From the NCBI GenBank assembly GCA_937893635.1, contig CALBGF010000113.1, positions 1-8,916 of the forward strand: a stretch of 8,916 nucleotides of DNA, read 5' to 3'. Positions within the stretch are counted from its first letter, which is position 1. Every line of letters begins with the position of its first letter. The notes under the pieces are model-generated. The model was not told the origin of the DNA. It saw only the letters and a list, made by a program, of their open reading frames with translations, and did not search any database. The translations under genes and the position numbers were made by a program. The stretch is from an uncultured Mollicutes bacterium. GTDB taxonomy: Bacteria > Bacillota_I > Bacilli_A > RFN20 > CAG-826. Of the stretch, positions 1 through 7,231 are shown piece after piece.

Positions 1-44
1 TTTTTATATGGTATATGCAGTGTAAGATAGCACATTTATAAATT

Positions 45-80
45 AAAATGCGTTACAACGTAAATGCAACGCATTTTTTT
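45..80 (+). terminator. Intrinsic terminator of an upstream transcription unit
   Basis: The arms 45-54 (AAAATGCGTT) and 68-77 (AACGCATTTT) are perfectly complementary over 10 bp around a 13-base loop, and the right arm runs into a T tract (74-80). This is the classic rho-independent form for + strand transcription, so a + strand gene probably ends just left of the window. One frame stays open from the left edge to a TAA at 39-41, but too few codons are visible to call a gene. The right arm is shared with a second inverted repeat (57-95). Confidence 0.7.
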
Positions 81-95
81 CGTTGTATTTACGTT
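57..95. repeat. Second inverted repeat overlapping the terminator
   Basis: Arms 57-71 and 81-95 are complementary over 15 positions, with a single G-T (wobble) pair at 66/86 and a 9-base loop (72-80). The left arm contains the loop and part of the right arm of the 45-80 terminator, so the two hairpins cannot form in the same RNA molecule. Read on the - strand, the longer hairpin would form first and the 45-77 hairpin second, an attenuator-like order, but the T tract on that side is weak. On the + strand the longer stem is made only after the T run. It may instead protect 3' ends or be part of a small palindromic element. Confidence 0.55.
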
Positions 96-214
96 AGTGA
101 ACTAATAATTCTAAGATGTAATTTTAATTATGGCTAATGGTAAAAGTGCTGATACAGATACATATTTGTATATCTTCAAAAAATATCATAAATCTTAATC
201 ATATAGTTAATCCG

Positions 215-222
215 AAAAGAGG
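215..222 (+). promoter_or_regulatory. Ribosome binding site that fixes the HAD gene start
   Basis: AAAAGAGG lies 7 bases before the ATG at 230. The upstream in-frame ATG at 137 has no comparable site, and the 31 residues it would add are not part of the HAD fold. Confidence 0.7.
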
Positions 223-229
223 TATAACT

Positions 230-754
230 ATGATTGATTTAATTGATAAAAATGAAAAAACAAAAGCCGTTAACATTAAAGTTGTTTTTCTTGATATAGA
301 TGGAGTCCTTAATTGTCAAGACACTGAAGAGACTTGTTGCGATTATATTGGAATAGATGATACTAAAGTAACATTGTTAAAACAAATTATTGATGCGACT
401 GGTGCAATTATTATTCTAATTTCTTCTTGGAAAGAAGGATGGACAAGCAATCCGAATTTCAAAATAACTCAAGACGAATTAGCTACATATTTAGATGAAA
501 AACTTGCAAAACAAGGATTAGTTATTCAAAGTAAAACTTTTGATGGTAATTCAAATAGAGGTAAAGGAATTATTAGATTTATTGATAAGCAAAAAGAAAT
601 TGGAATTAATATTGATAAATATATAATTCTTGATGATGAAATGTTCGATTATCTAGAAGTTGATATAGCAGAGCATTTAATAAAAACTAGTTTTTGCAGA
701 AATGGATTAGAATTAGAACATGTAAAAAGAGCAATTGAAGCACTAGTGGATTAA
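230..754 (+). CDS. HAD-fold hydrolase, Swiss-army-knife RNA-repair HAD type
   Basis: A 174-residue soluble protein. Motif I is VVFLDIDGVLN, with the nucleophile at D22 and the acid/base at D24. Motif II is IILISSW (S65/S66), the motif III lysine is probably K112 in NRGKG, and motif IV is YIILDDE (D135/D136). This order and the short cap-less layout fit the small HAD phosphatase family (Pfam HAD_2-like, 'HAD domain in Swiss Army Knife RNA repair proteins'), whose members are presumed phosphoesterases. The substrate cannot be told from sequence. The start at 230 is chosen because of the ribosome site at 215-222; a 205-residue version from 137 would add an unconserved, badly initiated leader. 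A TGTAAT at 117-122 could be a -10 box, but no good -35 is seen. The gene appears to stand alone, with a terminator-like structure just after it. The fold assignment is firm, the role unknown. Confidence 0.85.
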   Translation: MIDLIDKNEKTKAVNIKVVFLDIDGVLNCQDTEETCCDYIGIDDTKVTLLKQIIDATGAIIILISSWKEGWTSNPNFKITQDELATYLDEKLAKQGLVIQSKTFDGNSNRGKGIIRFIDKQKEIGINIDKYIILDDEMFDYLEVDIAEHLIKTSFCRNGLELEHVKRAIEALVD

Positions 755-763
755 ACATTTAGC

Positions 764-818
764 AATAATCAAAAGTGTAGAATTCTACAAAAAAGTAAAT
801 TGTTATTATTTTTGTTTT
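764..818 (+). terminator. Possible terminator after the HAD gene
   Basis: Bases 764-772 pair with 800-807 (one bulged T at 769), enclosing the palindrome at 776-789, and are followed by a T-rich stretch (809-818, interrupted by one G). The position directly after the stop codon at 752-754 fits a terminator. The outer stem is almost wholly A-U, so it would be weak. Confidence 0.35.
776..789. promoter_or_regulatory. Perfect 14-bp palindrome, possible operator
   Basis: TGTAGAATTCTACA is self-complementary with no loop, a form more typical of a site for a dimeric DNA-binding protein than of an RNA hairpin. It lies about 250 bases before the GH3 start and is far from the best promoter candidate there, so a link to GH3 regulation is uncertain. 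It could instead be the inner part of the terminator-like structure around it. Confidence 0.35.
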
Positions 819-971
819 GCTATTAATAATTTTTATATGCTTCTAAATTTATTAGTTACAAAAACAAGTATATATTTTTCCGTTTTTTAACAATATGTTT
901 TCACTAAAAATCAAAAATGATAAAGTAAAAATGTAGTTATTTATTAGCCATTTGCACCGAACAATAAACCG

Positions 972-999
972 CTTACATTATATTTGTTTGTTGTTTAAT
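972..999 (+). promoter_or_regulatory. Candidate promoter of the GH3 operon
   Basis: CTTACA (972-977, 4 of 6 to TTGACA) and TTTAAT (994-999, 5 of 6 to TATAAT) are spaced by 16 bases. Transcription would begin near 1006, giving a leader of about 35 bases. In DNA this AT-rich such matches arise by chance, so this is the best of several weak candidates. Confidence 0.3.
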
Positions 1000-1022
1000 A
1001 ATTCTATATTAAATTGTTCCTA

Positions 1023-1030
1023 AAAGGAGG
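1023..1030 (+). promoter_or_regulatory. Strong ribosome binding site for the GTG-started GH3 gene
   Basis: AAAGGAGG lies 11 bases before the GTG at 1042. The next in-frame ATG (1054) is 23 bases away and the TTG at 1035 is followed at once by a stop codon, so GTG is the likely start. Confidence 0.75.
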
Positions 1031-1041
1031 TATTTTGTAAA

Positions 1042-3987
1042 GTGAAACAAAATATGATTAAGAAAATTATTTGCCTACCTCTTATTGCTATAGTTGTCGC
1101 TAGTGTAATAGTGGGCAATGTAATCGCAGACTTTTATTCTTCAGAAATAAATAGTTTGTTATGTCCCCCAATTCATGATAGTGAAGATTTAGATAGACAA
1201 CAAGAAGAAGGGCAAAAATTATCAAAACAAATTATTCAAGAAGGTGCAGTTTTAGTAAAAAACGATGGAAATGTTTTGCCTTTAAATAAAGAAACTAATC
1301 GTAAGGTAAATGTATTTGGACATTCTTGTGTTGACTGGGGATTTGGTGGCTCGGGTTCCGGTAGAGTTAGACCGGAAAATGATGACTTTTCCACAACAAT
1401 TGATCTATTAAAAGCATTAAAAAGATATGGAATTGATTATAATTCTGAATTAGTTAATATGTATAAAGATTATCGTGGAATTGGAAGAATTGAAGAAGCT
1501 CAAGACCGTGCGATGTATGCGTTATATGAGCCAGAAATCACTAATAAAAAATATTATTCTGATACTTTATTAGAAAATGCCAAAAATTATTCTGATACTG
1601 CAATTGTTACAATTACAAGATTTGGCGCGGAAGGAGTAGACCATACTTTAGAAAACGGTGATACCCGTTCTGATTTGGAAATTTCTATAGAAGAAGAAGG
1701 ATTATTAAAATATGTAGGAGCAAATTATGAAAATGTTATAGTTTTAATTAACTCCGCGAATACAATGGAATTAGGATTTTTAGATACTATTCCAGGACTA
1801 GATGCTTGTTTAGTAATAGGTTTAACAGGTACACAAGGTGTAGCATCATTACCTAAATTATTATATGGAGAAAATACTCCTTCGGGCAAATTAGTGGATA
1901 CATATGCTTATTCATTTAAAAGTAGTGTTTCTTATAACTATTATGGTCAAGCGGCATGGTATCAACCATATGGCTTTTATGATTATATAGAAGGAATATA
2001 TGTTGGCTACAAATGGTATGAAACAGCATATAAAGAAAATTATTGGGAAAATGTAGATAATGAATATGGTAAAGGTTATGACGGCGTGGTTCAATATCCA
2101 TTTGGTTTTGGCTTATCTTATACTGATTTTAAGTGGTCAGTAGAAGAGATGATTGTTAAAAATGGCGAAGAAGTAGTTACTAATAATATTATCAATGAGA
2201 ATAGTACGATTAGTTTTAAAATTAATGTAGAAAATGTCGGTAAAATGGCCGGTCAAGATGTAGTAGAGTTTTATTTAACCGCTCCATACATAAAAGGCGG
2301 AATTGAAAAATCTTATGTTAATTTAGTGGGATTTGAAAAAACAGAAATTATTAATCCAGGATTTTCTCAAGTTCTTGAATTTACCTTTAATGTTTCTGAT
2401 TTTGCTTCTTATGATTGCTATGATAAAAATAATAACGCACATGTCGGATATGAATTAGATAAAGGAACATATGCCTTAAAATTAATGACTGATGCTCATA
2501 ATTTAAAAGATTGTGAACAAAATACTTTTGAATTTGAAGTAGAAGATACAATTAATATTATTAATGATAAATATACTGGTGAAGAAGTTACTAATCGCTT
2601 GACTGGTGCATCTTCATTAGATGGTGCTTCAGTTGATGGAAATGATGATGGAAATGTTGTTGTTAATTATATATCTAGAGATTCGTTCCCATCTTTAAAT
2701 GATTTATCAGTACCGGCAAATAGAACATTAACCGATAAACAAATTAAAGCCGGAAAATATTCAAAACAAGAAGCAGAAGCTTGGGATAATGCCACAACTG
2801 ATAGTTATAACAATCAAGTTTTTAATGAAAAAGTAACTTGGAATAAGAATAATAACTTATCAATTACTGATAGTAAGGGTAATATCACAAAATTAGGTTA
2901 TGAATTAGGTGCAGATTATAATAATGAAAAATGGAATGATTTGCTTGATCAATTATCTATTGAAGAAGTAGTTAATATGGTTAGTAATGGTTATGCATCA
3001 AGCAAAGAATTATCATCAATTGGTAAACCAAAATTATTTGATTATGATGGTCCAATGCAAATTAAAGGATTTACGGGTAAGCCACGTGGAACAGGATATC
3101 CAAGTGAACCAGTATTAGGACAAACATGGAATAAACAATTAGCGAAAAACTATGGCTTAAGTTTTGGTAAAGAAATGAATGCTTTAGGCGTTAATGGTTT
3201 ATATGGATTTGGTTGTAATATTCATAGAAGTCCAATTTGTGGTAGAAACTTTGAATATTTATCAGAAGATAGCTATTTAACAGGAGCAATGTTAACTAAT
3301 GCTGTAATTGGTATTCAAAACACAGGTAGATATGCTTATATTAAACACCTTGCTTTAAATAATGGTGAAGCAAGAAGAGTAGGTGCCTTTACTTGGTGTA
3401 CAGAACAGGCATTAAGAGAAATATATTTAAAACCATTCCAAATGGCTATCCAAGAAGGAGACTGTGTAGCGTTAATGTCTTCTTATAACCGTGTAGGTGC
3501 GAATTGGTCAGGTGGTAGTGTTGGTTTAATCGACGCTATTGTAAGAAAAGAATGGGGCTTTAAAGGAGCGCTTATTACAGACTGTGCTGGTGTGGATAAT
3601 GCTGATTATATGAATATGGATGAAGCATTGAGAGTTGGTGGAGATTTAGGTATGGAAACACCTTTAAATGCTAGTAAATCTGGCTATACCTTAAATTATA
3701 GCAAGTCATCTTCTAATCGTCTCCAATATCAATTAAGAGAAGCAGCGCATCATGTTACTTATTCTTATTTAAGGGTGCAATATCAAAATGATTTATATAA
3801 CAAATCTAATACCGATAACAAGATTACAAGTAGTTATTCGATTAACTCTTGGGCGTGGTGGCGTGTTGTTTTAGTAGATCTTGATATATTAATATCATTT
3901 GCATGTTTGATTTGGCTTTATTTCTTATTTAGAGAAGATATCTTAAAACTTCTAAATAAAGGAGGAAATGACAATGAAAATGCTTAA
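1042..3987 (+). CDS. Membrane-anchored GH3 beta-glycosidase, reversed domain order
   Basis: A 981-residue glycoside hydrolase family 3 enzyme, expected to release sugars from the non-reducing ends of beta-glucosides or related glycans. Its domains are in the reversed order known for some GH3 enzymes of gut and rumen Firmicutes. A hydrophobic anchor lies at 9-29. The alpha/beta sandwich (usual C-terminal) domain comes first, about 50-365, with EGAVLVKNDG at 67 and the probable acid/base E197 in GAEGVDH. A fibronectin III-like domain spans about 382-500. The TIM-barrel (usual N-terminal) domain spans about 630-900, with DYDGP at 667-671, K768-H769, R779 and the probable nucleophile D847 in LITDCAG. 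A second membrane segment lies at about 942-963, followed by a short charged tail. All the catalytic positions I expect are present, so it should be active. An N-in topology for the first segment would place the catalytic domains outside. The start is a GTG, and the end overlaps the next gene by 14 bases. The linkage (gluco-, xylo- or N-acetylglucosaminyl) cannot be assigned. Confidence 0.9.
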   Translation: MKQNMIKKIICLPLIAIVVASVIVGNVIADFYSSEINSLLCPPIHDSEDLDRQQEEGQKLSKQIIQEGAVLVKNDGNVLPLNKETNRKVNVFGHSCVDWGFGGSGSGRVRPENDDFSTTIDLLKALKRYGIDYNSELVNMYKDYRGIGRIEEAQDRAMYALYEPEITNKKYYSDTLLENAKNYSDTAIVTITRFGAEGVDHTLENGDTRSDLEISIEEEGLLKYVGANYENVIVLINSANTMELGFLDTIPGLDACLVIGLTGTQGVASLPKLLYGENTPSGKLVDTYAYSFKSSVSYNYYGQAAWYQPYGFYDYIEGIYVGYKWYETAYKENYWENVDNEYGKGYDGVVQYPFGFGLSYTDFKWSVEEMIVKNGEEVVTNNIINENSTISFKINVENVGKMAGQDVVEFYLTAPYIKGGIEKSYVNLVGFEKTEIINPGFSQVLEFTFNVSDFASYDCYDKNNNAHVGYELDKGTYALKLMTDAHNLKDCEQNTFEFEVEDTINIINDKYTGEEVTNRLTGASSLDGASVDGNDDGNVVVNYISRDSFPSLNDLSVPANRTLTDKQIKAGKYSKQEAEAWDNATTDSYNNQVFNEKVTWNKNNNLSITDSKGNITKLGYELGADYNNEKWNDLLDQLSIEEVVNMVSNGYASSKELSSIGKPKLFDYDGPMQIKGFTGKPRGTGYPSEPVLGQTWNKQLAKNYGLSFGKEMNALGVNGLYGFGCNIHRSPICGRNFEYLSEDSYLTGAMLTNAVIGIQNTGRYAYIKHLALNNGEARRVGAFTWCTEQALREIYLKPFQMAIQEGDCVALMSSYNRVGANWSGGSVGLIDAIVRKEWGFKGALITDCAGVDNADYMNMDEALRVGGDLGMETPLNASKSGYTLNYSKSSSNRLQYQLREAAHHVTYSYLRVQYQNDLYNKSNTDNKITSSYSINSWAWWRVVLVDLDILISFACLIWLYFLFREDILKLLNKGGNDNENA
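3958..3965 (+). promoter_or_regulatory. Ribosome site inside the GH3 gene, for the surface-protein gene
   Basis: AAAGGAGG within the last GH3 codons lies 8 bases before the ATG at 3974 but only 2 bases before the ATG at 3968. Spacing therefore favours 3974 as the start. The arrangement suggests that ribosomes finishing GH3 re-initiate on the next gene. Confidence 0.7.
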
Positions 3988-6907
3988 ATTAGAAAAAATA
4001 ATTCTTATTGCTATTTCATCAGTTGCTGTTTTATCAAGTATAATTGTACCAACGGCCTCCTATATATCTTATAAGCATTATTATGATGATGCGATAGCTA
4101 ATAAACCAAAACCAAGTAATAATCAAACATATGATGAACCAATACTTCAGTCCATTAGTGTGAGATTACAAGATGGTAAAGCTTTCTATAAAAATGGTAA
4201 AGCTAATCCTGTTAAAACTGATTTTGTTGTTGAAGGAACTTATGCCATAAGTGAATTAGAAACTATTACCGATGAAATTAGTCCTTCTGATTATAATATG
4301 GAAATTCCAAATGATTTTGCTATTAATGGAGGAACTATAAGTGTAACTTATAAAGAATTTACAAGTTCTCTTGATATTACTTTAATTGATGTTAAATTAT
4401 CAAGTCTATATCCTTTAACAATGCCTTATAAAGTTTATTATAAAGTAGGAGAAACATTTGACGATGAAGGTTTAACATTAGAGGCTAAGTATAATGACGG
4501 AACAATTGTAAATGTTGATAAATTTGTAATAGAAAAGAAAACTTTAACCTCTGATATTAAAGATATTAAGATTTCATTTACCAAAGATAATGAGACAGTG
4601 GATTATTTACTTCCTATTACAGTTGTAGAAGAAAAAGATTACGATAATGGCGATGTTGTTTCTATTGACGCTAGTGAATCTTACGCTTCAGCGGGACTTA
4701 AATTATCTACAAATAATTTTATTTTAAGAGCGACATATGCCAGCGGAAATAAATTGCTATTAACAAGTACAGATTATACGATAGTTAATGGCGATGATAT
4801 CGTAACTTTAGGTGATAAAACAATTTTAAAACTTAATATTAATGGTAAACAAATTGATGTTGATATTAATGTATCTTCGAAAGTTGAAGCGATAAGCGGA
4901 ACATTAGAAAACGCTACAGCACATAGTGATTATGTATCATTTGTAAGTGATTCAAGTGCAACTTTCAAATTTAATGCTTCTCATAATTTTATGGGTAATA
5001 TTAACTTAAAATTAAGAAGCACATCTAAAGATAGTAAGTTAAATGATTTATTAAAAGTTACTGTTAATAATTCCTTAAATAGCATTGATAAAAATGTTGT
5101 TATATCAAAAGAAAATGAATTTGAAGTTTTATCAATAAATGATGTTAAACTATTTAAAGGTAATAACAATATCGTTATAAAATGTTTAAAAGATTCCTTT
5201 GATTTGGGTAATATTGATGTAACTAGTACAAGTGAAAACTTAAAAGATACAACATTAGGCGAATTTGTTATGTCTAATGATAAAGTGGAATTTAATAGAG
5301 AATGTGTATTTGGTGAAGGAACGCCAGCCGCAATTGATGGATTCACTCATGTACAAGGTGGATGTAGTGATGACAATTATATTTATTATCTTTTTGCGGA
5401 TGAATTAAATCATGAAGCTAAATTAACCAAATATAGTATTGAAGAAAATACATTTGTTTCTAAATCTAATAAATTCTCAATTGGACCAGATAGTACAGAT
5501 TGGACATGGGATTCGGGCAATATTACTTTAATTAAAGACAAAATTATTGTTACTGATTATCAAGGAAAATTCCAAGCCTTTGATAAAGAAACTTTGACCG
5601 AAGTGGCGTGTCCAGAATTTAAATTCCCAGATTTCTCTACGATGTTTGATGATTGGGATGAAAGCGGATCTATTACTGCATTTGAATATAATGAAAAGTT
5701 AGATATTTACGCTTTATCAGTTCGACCAGTATGGTGGTATTCTAATTCTTTCTTATTATTATTTGATGGAGATTTTAATCAAATAGGAGAAAAAATAACT
5801 TTAGAAAGCAATACTGACGTAAAATGGGGCGGATACAAAATGCGCTCTCTTCAAAGTAACGAGAATTATTTGTATGTATTATATGGTGAAGAAAATTATA
5901 AAAACGCTGTTGTTCAAATTTATTCTTGGAGTGGAACTTTAATTAAAGAACAAACATTTTCTGATATTGCACCATATGGTGGAACAAGAAGCTCGCCAAG
6001 AAATATTGTAGAATACAACGGTAGTTTATATTTAACTATTTATAACGATTCAGGTATGAATGGAGCAATATTATATAAAATCTCTTATGTTGAAACAAAT
6101 ATTGATTTACCATCTAAATCTTATTTAATTACTGGATCAAGTATTGTTTTAGAAAATGAAAAACCAATTTTAAAAATTCAAGGTTCATTATCGGATTTAA
6201 CAAAAGAAGACTTCAATCTTACTTTACTTGCGTTAAAAGAAAATTGGGAATATACTCTAGAAACTTTTGATATGGAAATTAATGGTGGAGCGTTTATTGT
6301 AAAATATGATTTAAGTAAATTATCATCCCAATATGATTACATTTTCTTCTTTAATAAAGTAGATGAACAAACATATGATGACGATGGTAATTTAAGAGAT
6401 GGAAAATCATTTATTGTTCCAACAGAAACTGTAACATATAATGGCTTTAATTATATTGGAAGTGATATTTGGGGCCATGCAGGACTAAAGATACAAGAAT
6501 ATCAAGTTCATGAAGATACAATTTCTTATAACTCATATAGATTAGAAAATGTTGATGGCAAAGCAATATTCACTATTAACGCTAATATTGATTTAGAAGA
6601 TATGTCAAAATTAAAATGTGTTATTGTGCGATTTACTTCTTGGGCTAATAGTTCTTTAGAATATGAAATTAAAAAACTAGATGATGGTACATATGATGTA
6701 TCGATAGATATATCTGATGTAGAAATAGATGGAAAAACCGATGATGGCCTTAATGGTGGATACTTTGTTGAATTAGCCACTGATACAATAAGCGATAATA
6801 AAGTTAAGCTTGGAGACGGATTAGATCCAATTACTATTGGAAATAGAACTTATTCATTTGAAGAATTCTATGGTAACTTAAAAATAGTTATTGAAACCGC
6901 AAATTAA
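3974..6907 (+). CDS. Multidomain membrane-tethered surface protein, unknown family
   Basis: A 977-residue extracellular protein that I do not recognise as a named family. A hydrophobic signal or anchor lies at about 9-32, then a Pro/Asn-rich linker (about 40-52). Three beta-rich Ig-like units follow to about residue 305; the second, near 140-219, carries the bacterial Ig-like pattern YKVGETFDDEG...AKYNDG (from 156). Residues about 309-420 resemble a jelly-roll carbohydrate-binding module, ending in a GNNNIVIK strand and LGNIDVTS. Residues about 440-705 are a run of short strands with repeated 'xxYLY.LY'-like patterns and many aromatics (W510, W512, W587, W588), suggesting a beta-propeller. 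Two related C-terminal modules follow (about 717-842 and 850-977). No LPXTG sorting signal or catalytic motif is seen. Its overlap with GH3 suggests joint production, and I infer a role in binding glycan or another ligand for the enzyme. A start at 3968 would add two residues. Domain borders are by eye. Confidence 0.85.
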   Translation: MKMLKLEKIILIAISSVAVLSSIIVPTASYISYKHYYDDAIANKPKPSNNQTYDEPILQSISVRLQDGKAFYKNGKANPVKTDFVVEGTYAISELETITDEISPSDYNMEIPNDFAINGGTISVTYKEFTSSLDITLIDVKLSSLYPLTMPYKVYYKVGETFDDEGLTLEAKYNDGTIVNVDKFVIEKKTLTSDIKDIKISFTKDNETVDYLLPITVVEEKDYDNGDVVSIDASESYASAGLKLSTNNFILRATYASGNKLLLTSTDYTIVNGDDIVTLGDKTILKLNINGKQIDVDINVSSKVEAISGTLENATAHSDYVSFVSDSSATFKFNASHNFMGNINLKLRSTSKDSKLNDLLKVTVNNSLNSIDKNVVISKENEFEVLSINDVKLFKGNNNIVIKCLKDSFDLGNIDVTSTSENLKDTTLGEFVMSNDKVEFNRECVFGEGTPAAIDGFTHVQGGCSDDNYIYYLFADELNHEAKLTKYSIEENTFVSKSNKFSIGPDSTDWTWDSGNITLIKDKIIVTDYQGKFQAFDKETLTEVACPEFKFPDFSTMFDDWDESGSITAFEYNEKLDIYALSVRPVWWYSNSFLLLFDGDFNQIGEKITLESNTDVKWGGYKMRSLQSNENYLYVLYGEENYKNAVVQIYSWSGTLIKEQTFSDIAPYGGTRSSPRNIVEYNGSLYLTIYNDSGMNGAILYKISYVETNIDLPSKSYLITGSSIVLENEKPILKIQGSLSDLTKEDFNLTLLALKENWEYTLETFDMEINGGAFIVKYDLSKLSSQYDYIFFFNKVDEQTYDDDGNLRDGKSFIVPTETVTYNGFNYIGSDIWGHAGLKIQEYQVHEDTISYNSYRLENVDGKAIFTINANIDLEDMSKLKCVIVRFTSWANSSLEYEIKKLDDGTYDVSIDISDVEIDGKTDDGLNGGYFVELATDTISDNKVKLGDGLDPITIGNRTYSFEEFYGNLKIVIETAN

Positions 6908-6923
6908 GGCTCATAAACTAAAT

Positions 6924-6957
6924 AATGACTAGTAAGTAAAATTATTAGTCATTTTTT
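6924..6957 (+). terminator. Intrinsic terminator of the GH3/surface-protein operon
   Basis: Arms 6924-6935 (AATGACTAGTAA) and 6942-6953 (TTATTAGTCATT) pair over 12 positions with one G-T wobble and a 6-base loop, followed by a T run to 6957. It begins 16 bases after the stop codon. The A-rich left flank might give some termination on the other strand too. Confidence 0.85.
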
Positions 6958-7005
6958 AGCGCTTTTTAACCTATAAAATTATATTTTATCACATTAATTA
7001 ATATA

Positions 7006-7032
7006 AAAATGTCCGGAATTTCCAGACGTTTT
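7006..7032. repeat. Small imperfect hairpin before the regulator promoter
   Basis: Arms 7006-7017 and 7021-7032 pair with one G-T wobble (7010) and one C-A mismatch (7014) around a 3-base loop. The right arm ends in TTTT, the left begins with AAAA. It could be a weak second terminator or a protein site next to the TTGACA at 7037. Its G+C content is higher than its surroundings. Confidence 0.4.
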
Positions 7033-7036
7033 CGAG

Positions 7037-7101
7037 TTGACAAATACATAAATATATGCTAGTTGATGTTTGTTTACAATGACTATATCCAATTATATTT
7101 T
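7037..7101 (+). promoter_or_regulatory. Candidate promoter region of the AlbA-type regulator gene
   Basis: Two candidates are seen. A perfect -35 TTGACA (7037-7042) has, 17 bases on, TAGTTG (7060-7065) preceded by TG at 7057-7058, an extended -10 with a poor hexamer. TTTACA (7073-7078) has TATTTT (7096-7101) 17 bases on, 5 of 6 and 4 of 6 to consensus. Either would place the 12-bp array (7138-7197) in the leader RNA, or just downstream of the start site, where a bound repressor could block transcription. Confidence 0.4.
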
Positions 7102-7137
7102 AAGATGAAAAACAAACATTAAAGATTTTATCAAAAC

Positions 7138-7197
7138 AAATGTTCTGATAAATGTTCTGATAAATGTATTGATAAATGTATCGATAAATCTTATAAT
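7138..7197 (+). repeat. 12-bp tandem repeat array upstream of the regulator
   Basis: Five end-to-end 12-base units: 7138-7149 and 7150-7161 are identical (AAATGTTCTGAT), 7162-7173 (AAATGTATTGAT) and 7174-7185 (AAATGTATCGAT) differ at two or three positions, and 7186-7197 is degenerate. The unit is about one helical turn longer by 1-2 bp, a spacing seen in iteron-type sites. Read in the downstream gene's own frame it gives repeated N-V-(L/S)-I until a TAA at 7205-7207. The regulator gene contains a similar stretch (8348-8380, encoding INVPINVSLNL). Confidence 0.85.
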
Positions 7198-7231
7198 AAA
7201 CATATAAAGAAAATAATTTGGGGTATATGTT

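Larger units (their letters stand above)
6908..7231. other. Gene-free stretch between the operon and the regulator gene
   Basis: These 324 bases contain no convincing gene. In order they hold the operon terminator (6924-6957), a small AT palindrome (arms 6973-6979 and 6983-6989), an imperfect hairpin (7006-7032), two overlapping candidate promoters (7037-7101) and the 12-bp tandem array (7138-7197). A 32-codon open stretch at 7109-7204, in the regulator's frame, has no ATG and ends at TAA 7205-7207. Confidence 0.7.

Noticed and set aside
1..41. The 3' end of an upstream gene
   Set aside because: Likely from the terminator at 45-80, but only about a dozen codons are visible and three frames end within 41 bases, so no frame can be chosen.
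137..229. A longer start for the HAD gene, giving 205 residues
   Set aside because: The ATG at 137 lacks a ribosome site and the added residues precede the fold; the ATG at 230 has a good site 7 bases upstream.
4981..5346. A - strand open frame of 121 residues inside the surface-protein gene
   Set aside because: It is antisense to a continuous, well-supported coding region and is rich in residues expected from reversed AT-rich codons; a shadow.
7138..7197. CRISPR array
   Set aside because: The units are 12 bases long, adjoin with no spacers, and diverge gradually.
7109..7204. A small peptide gene upstream of the regulator (N-V-L-I repeats)
   Set aside because: It has no ATG, GTG or TTG start with a ribosome site; its openness follows from a repeat unit divisible by three.
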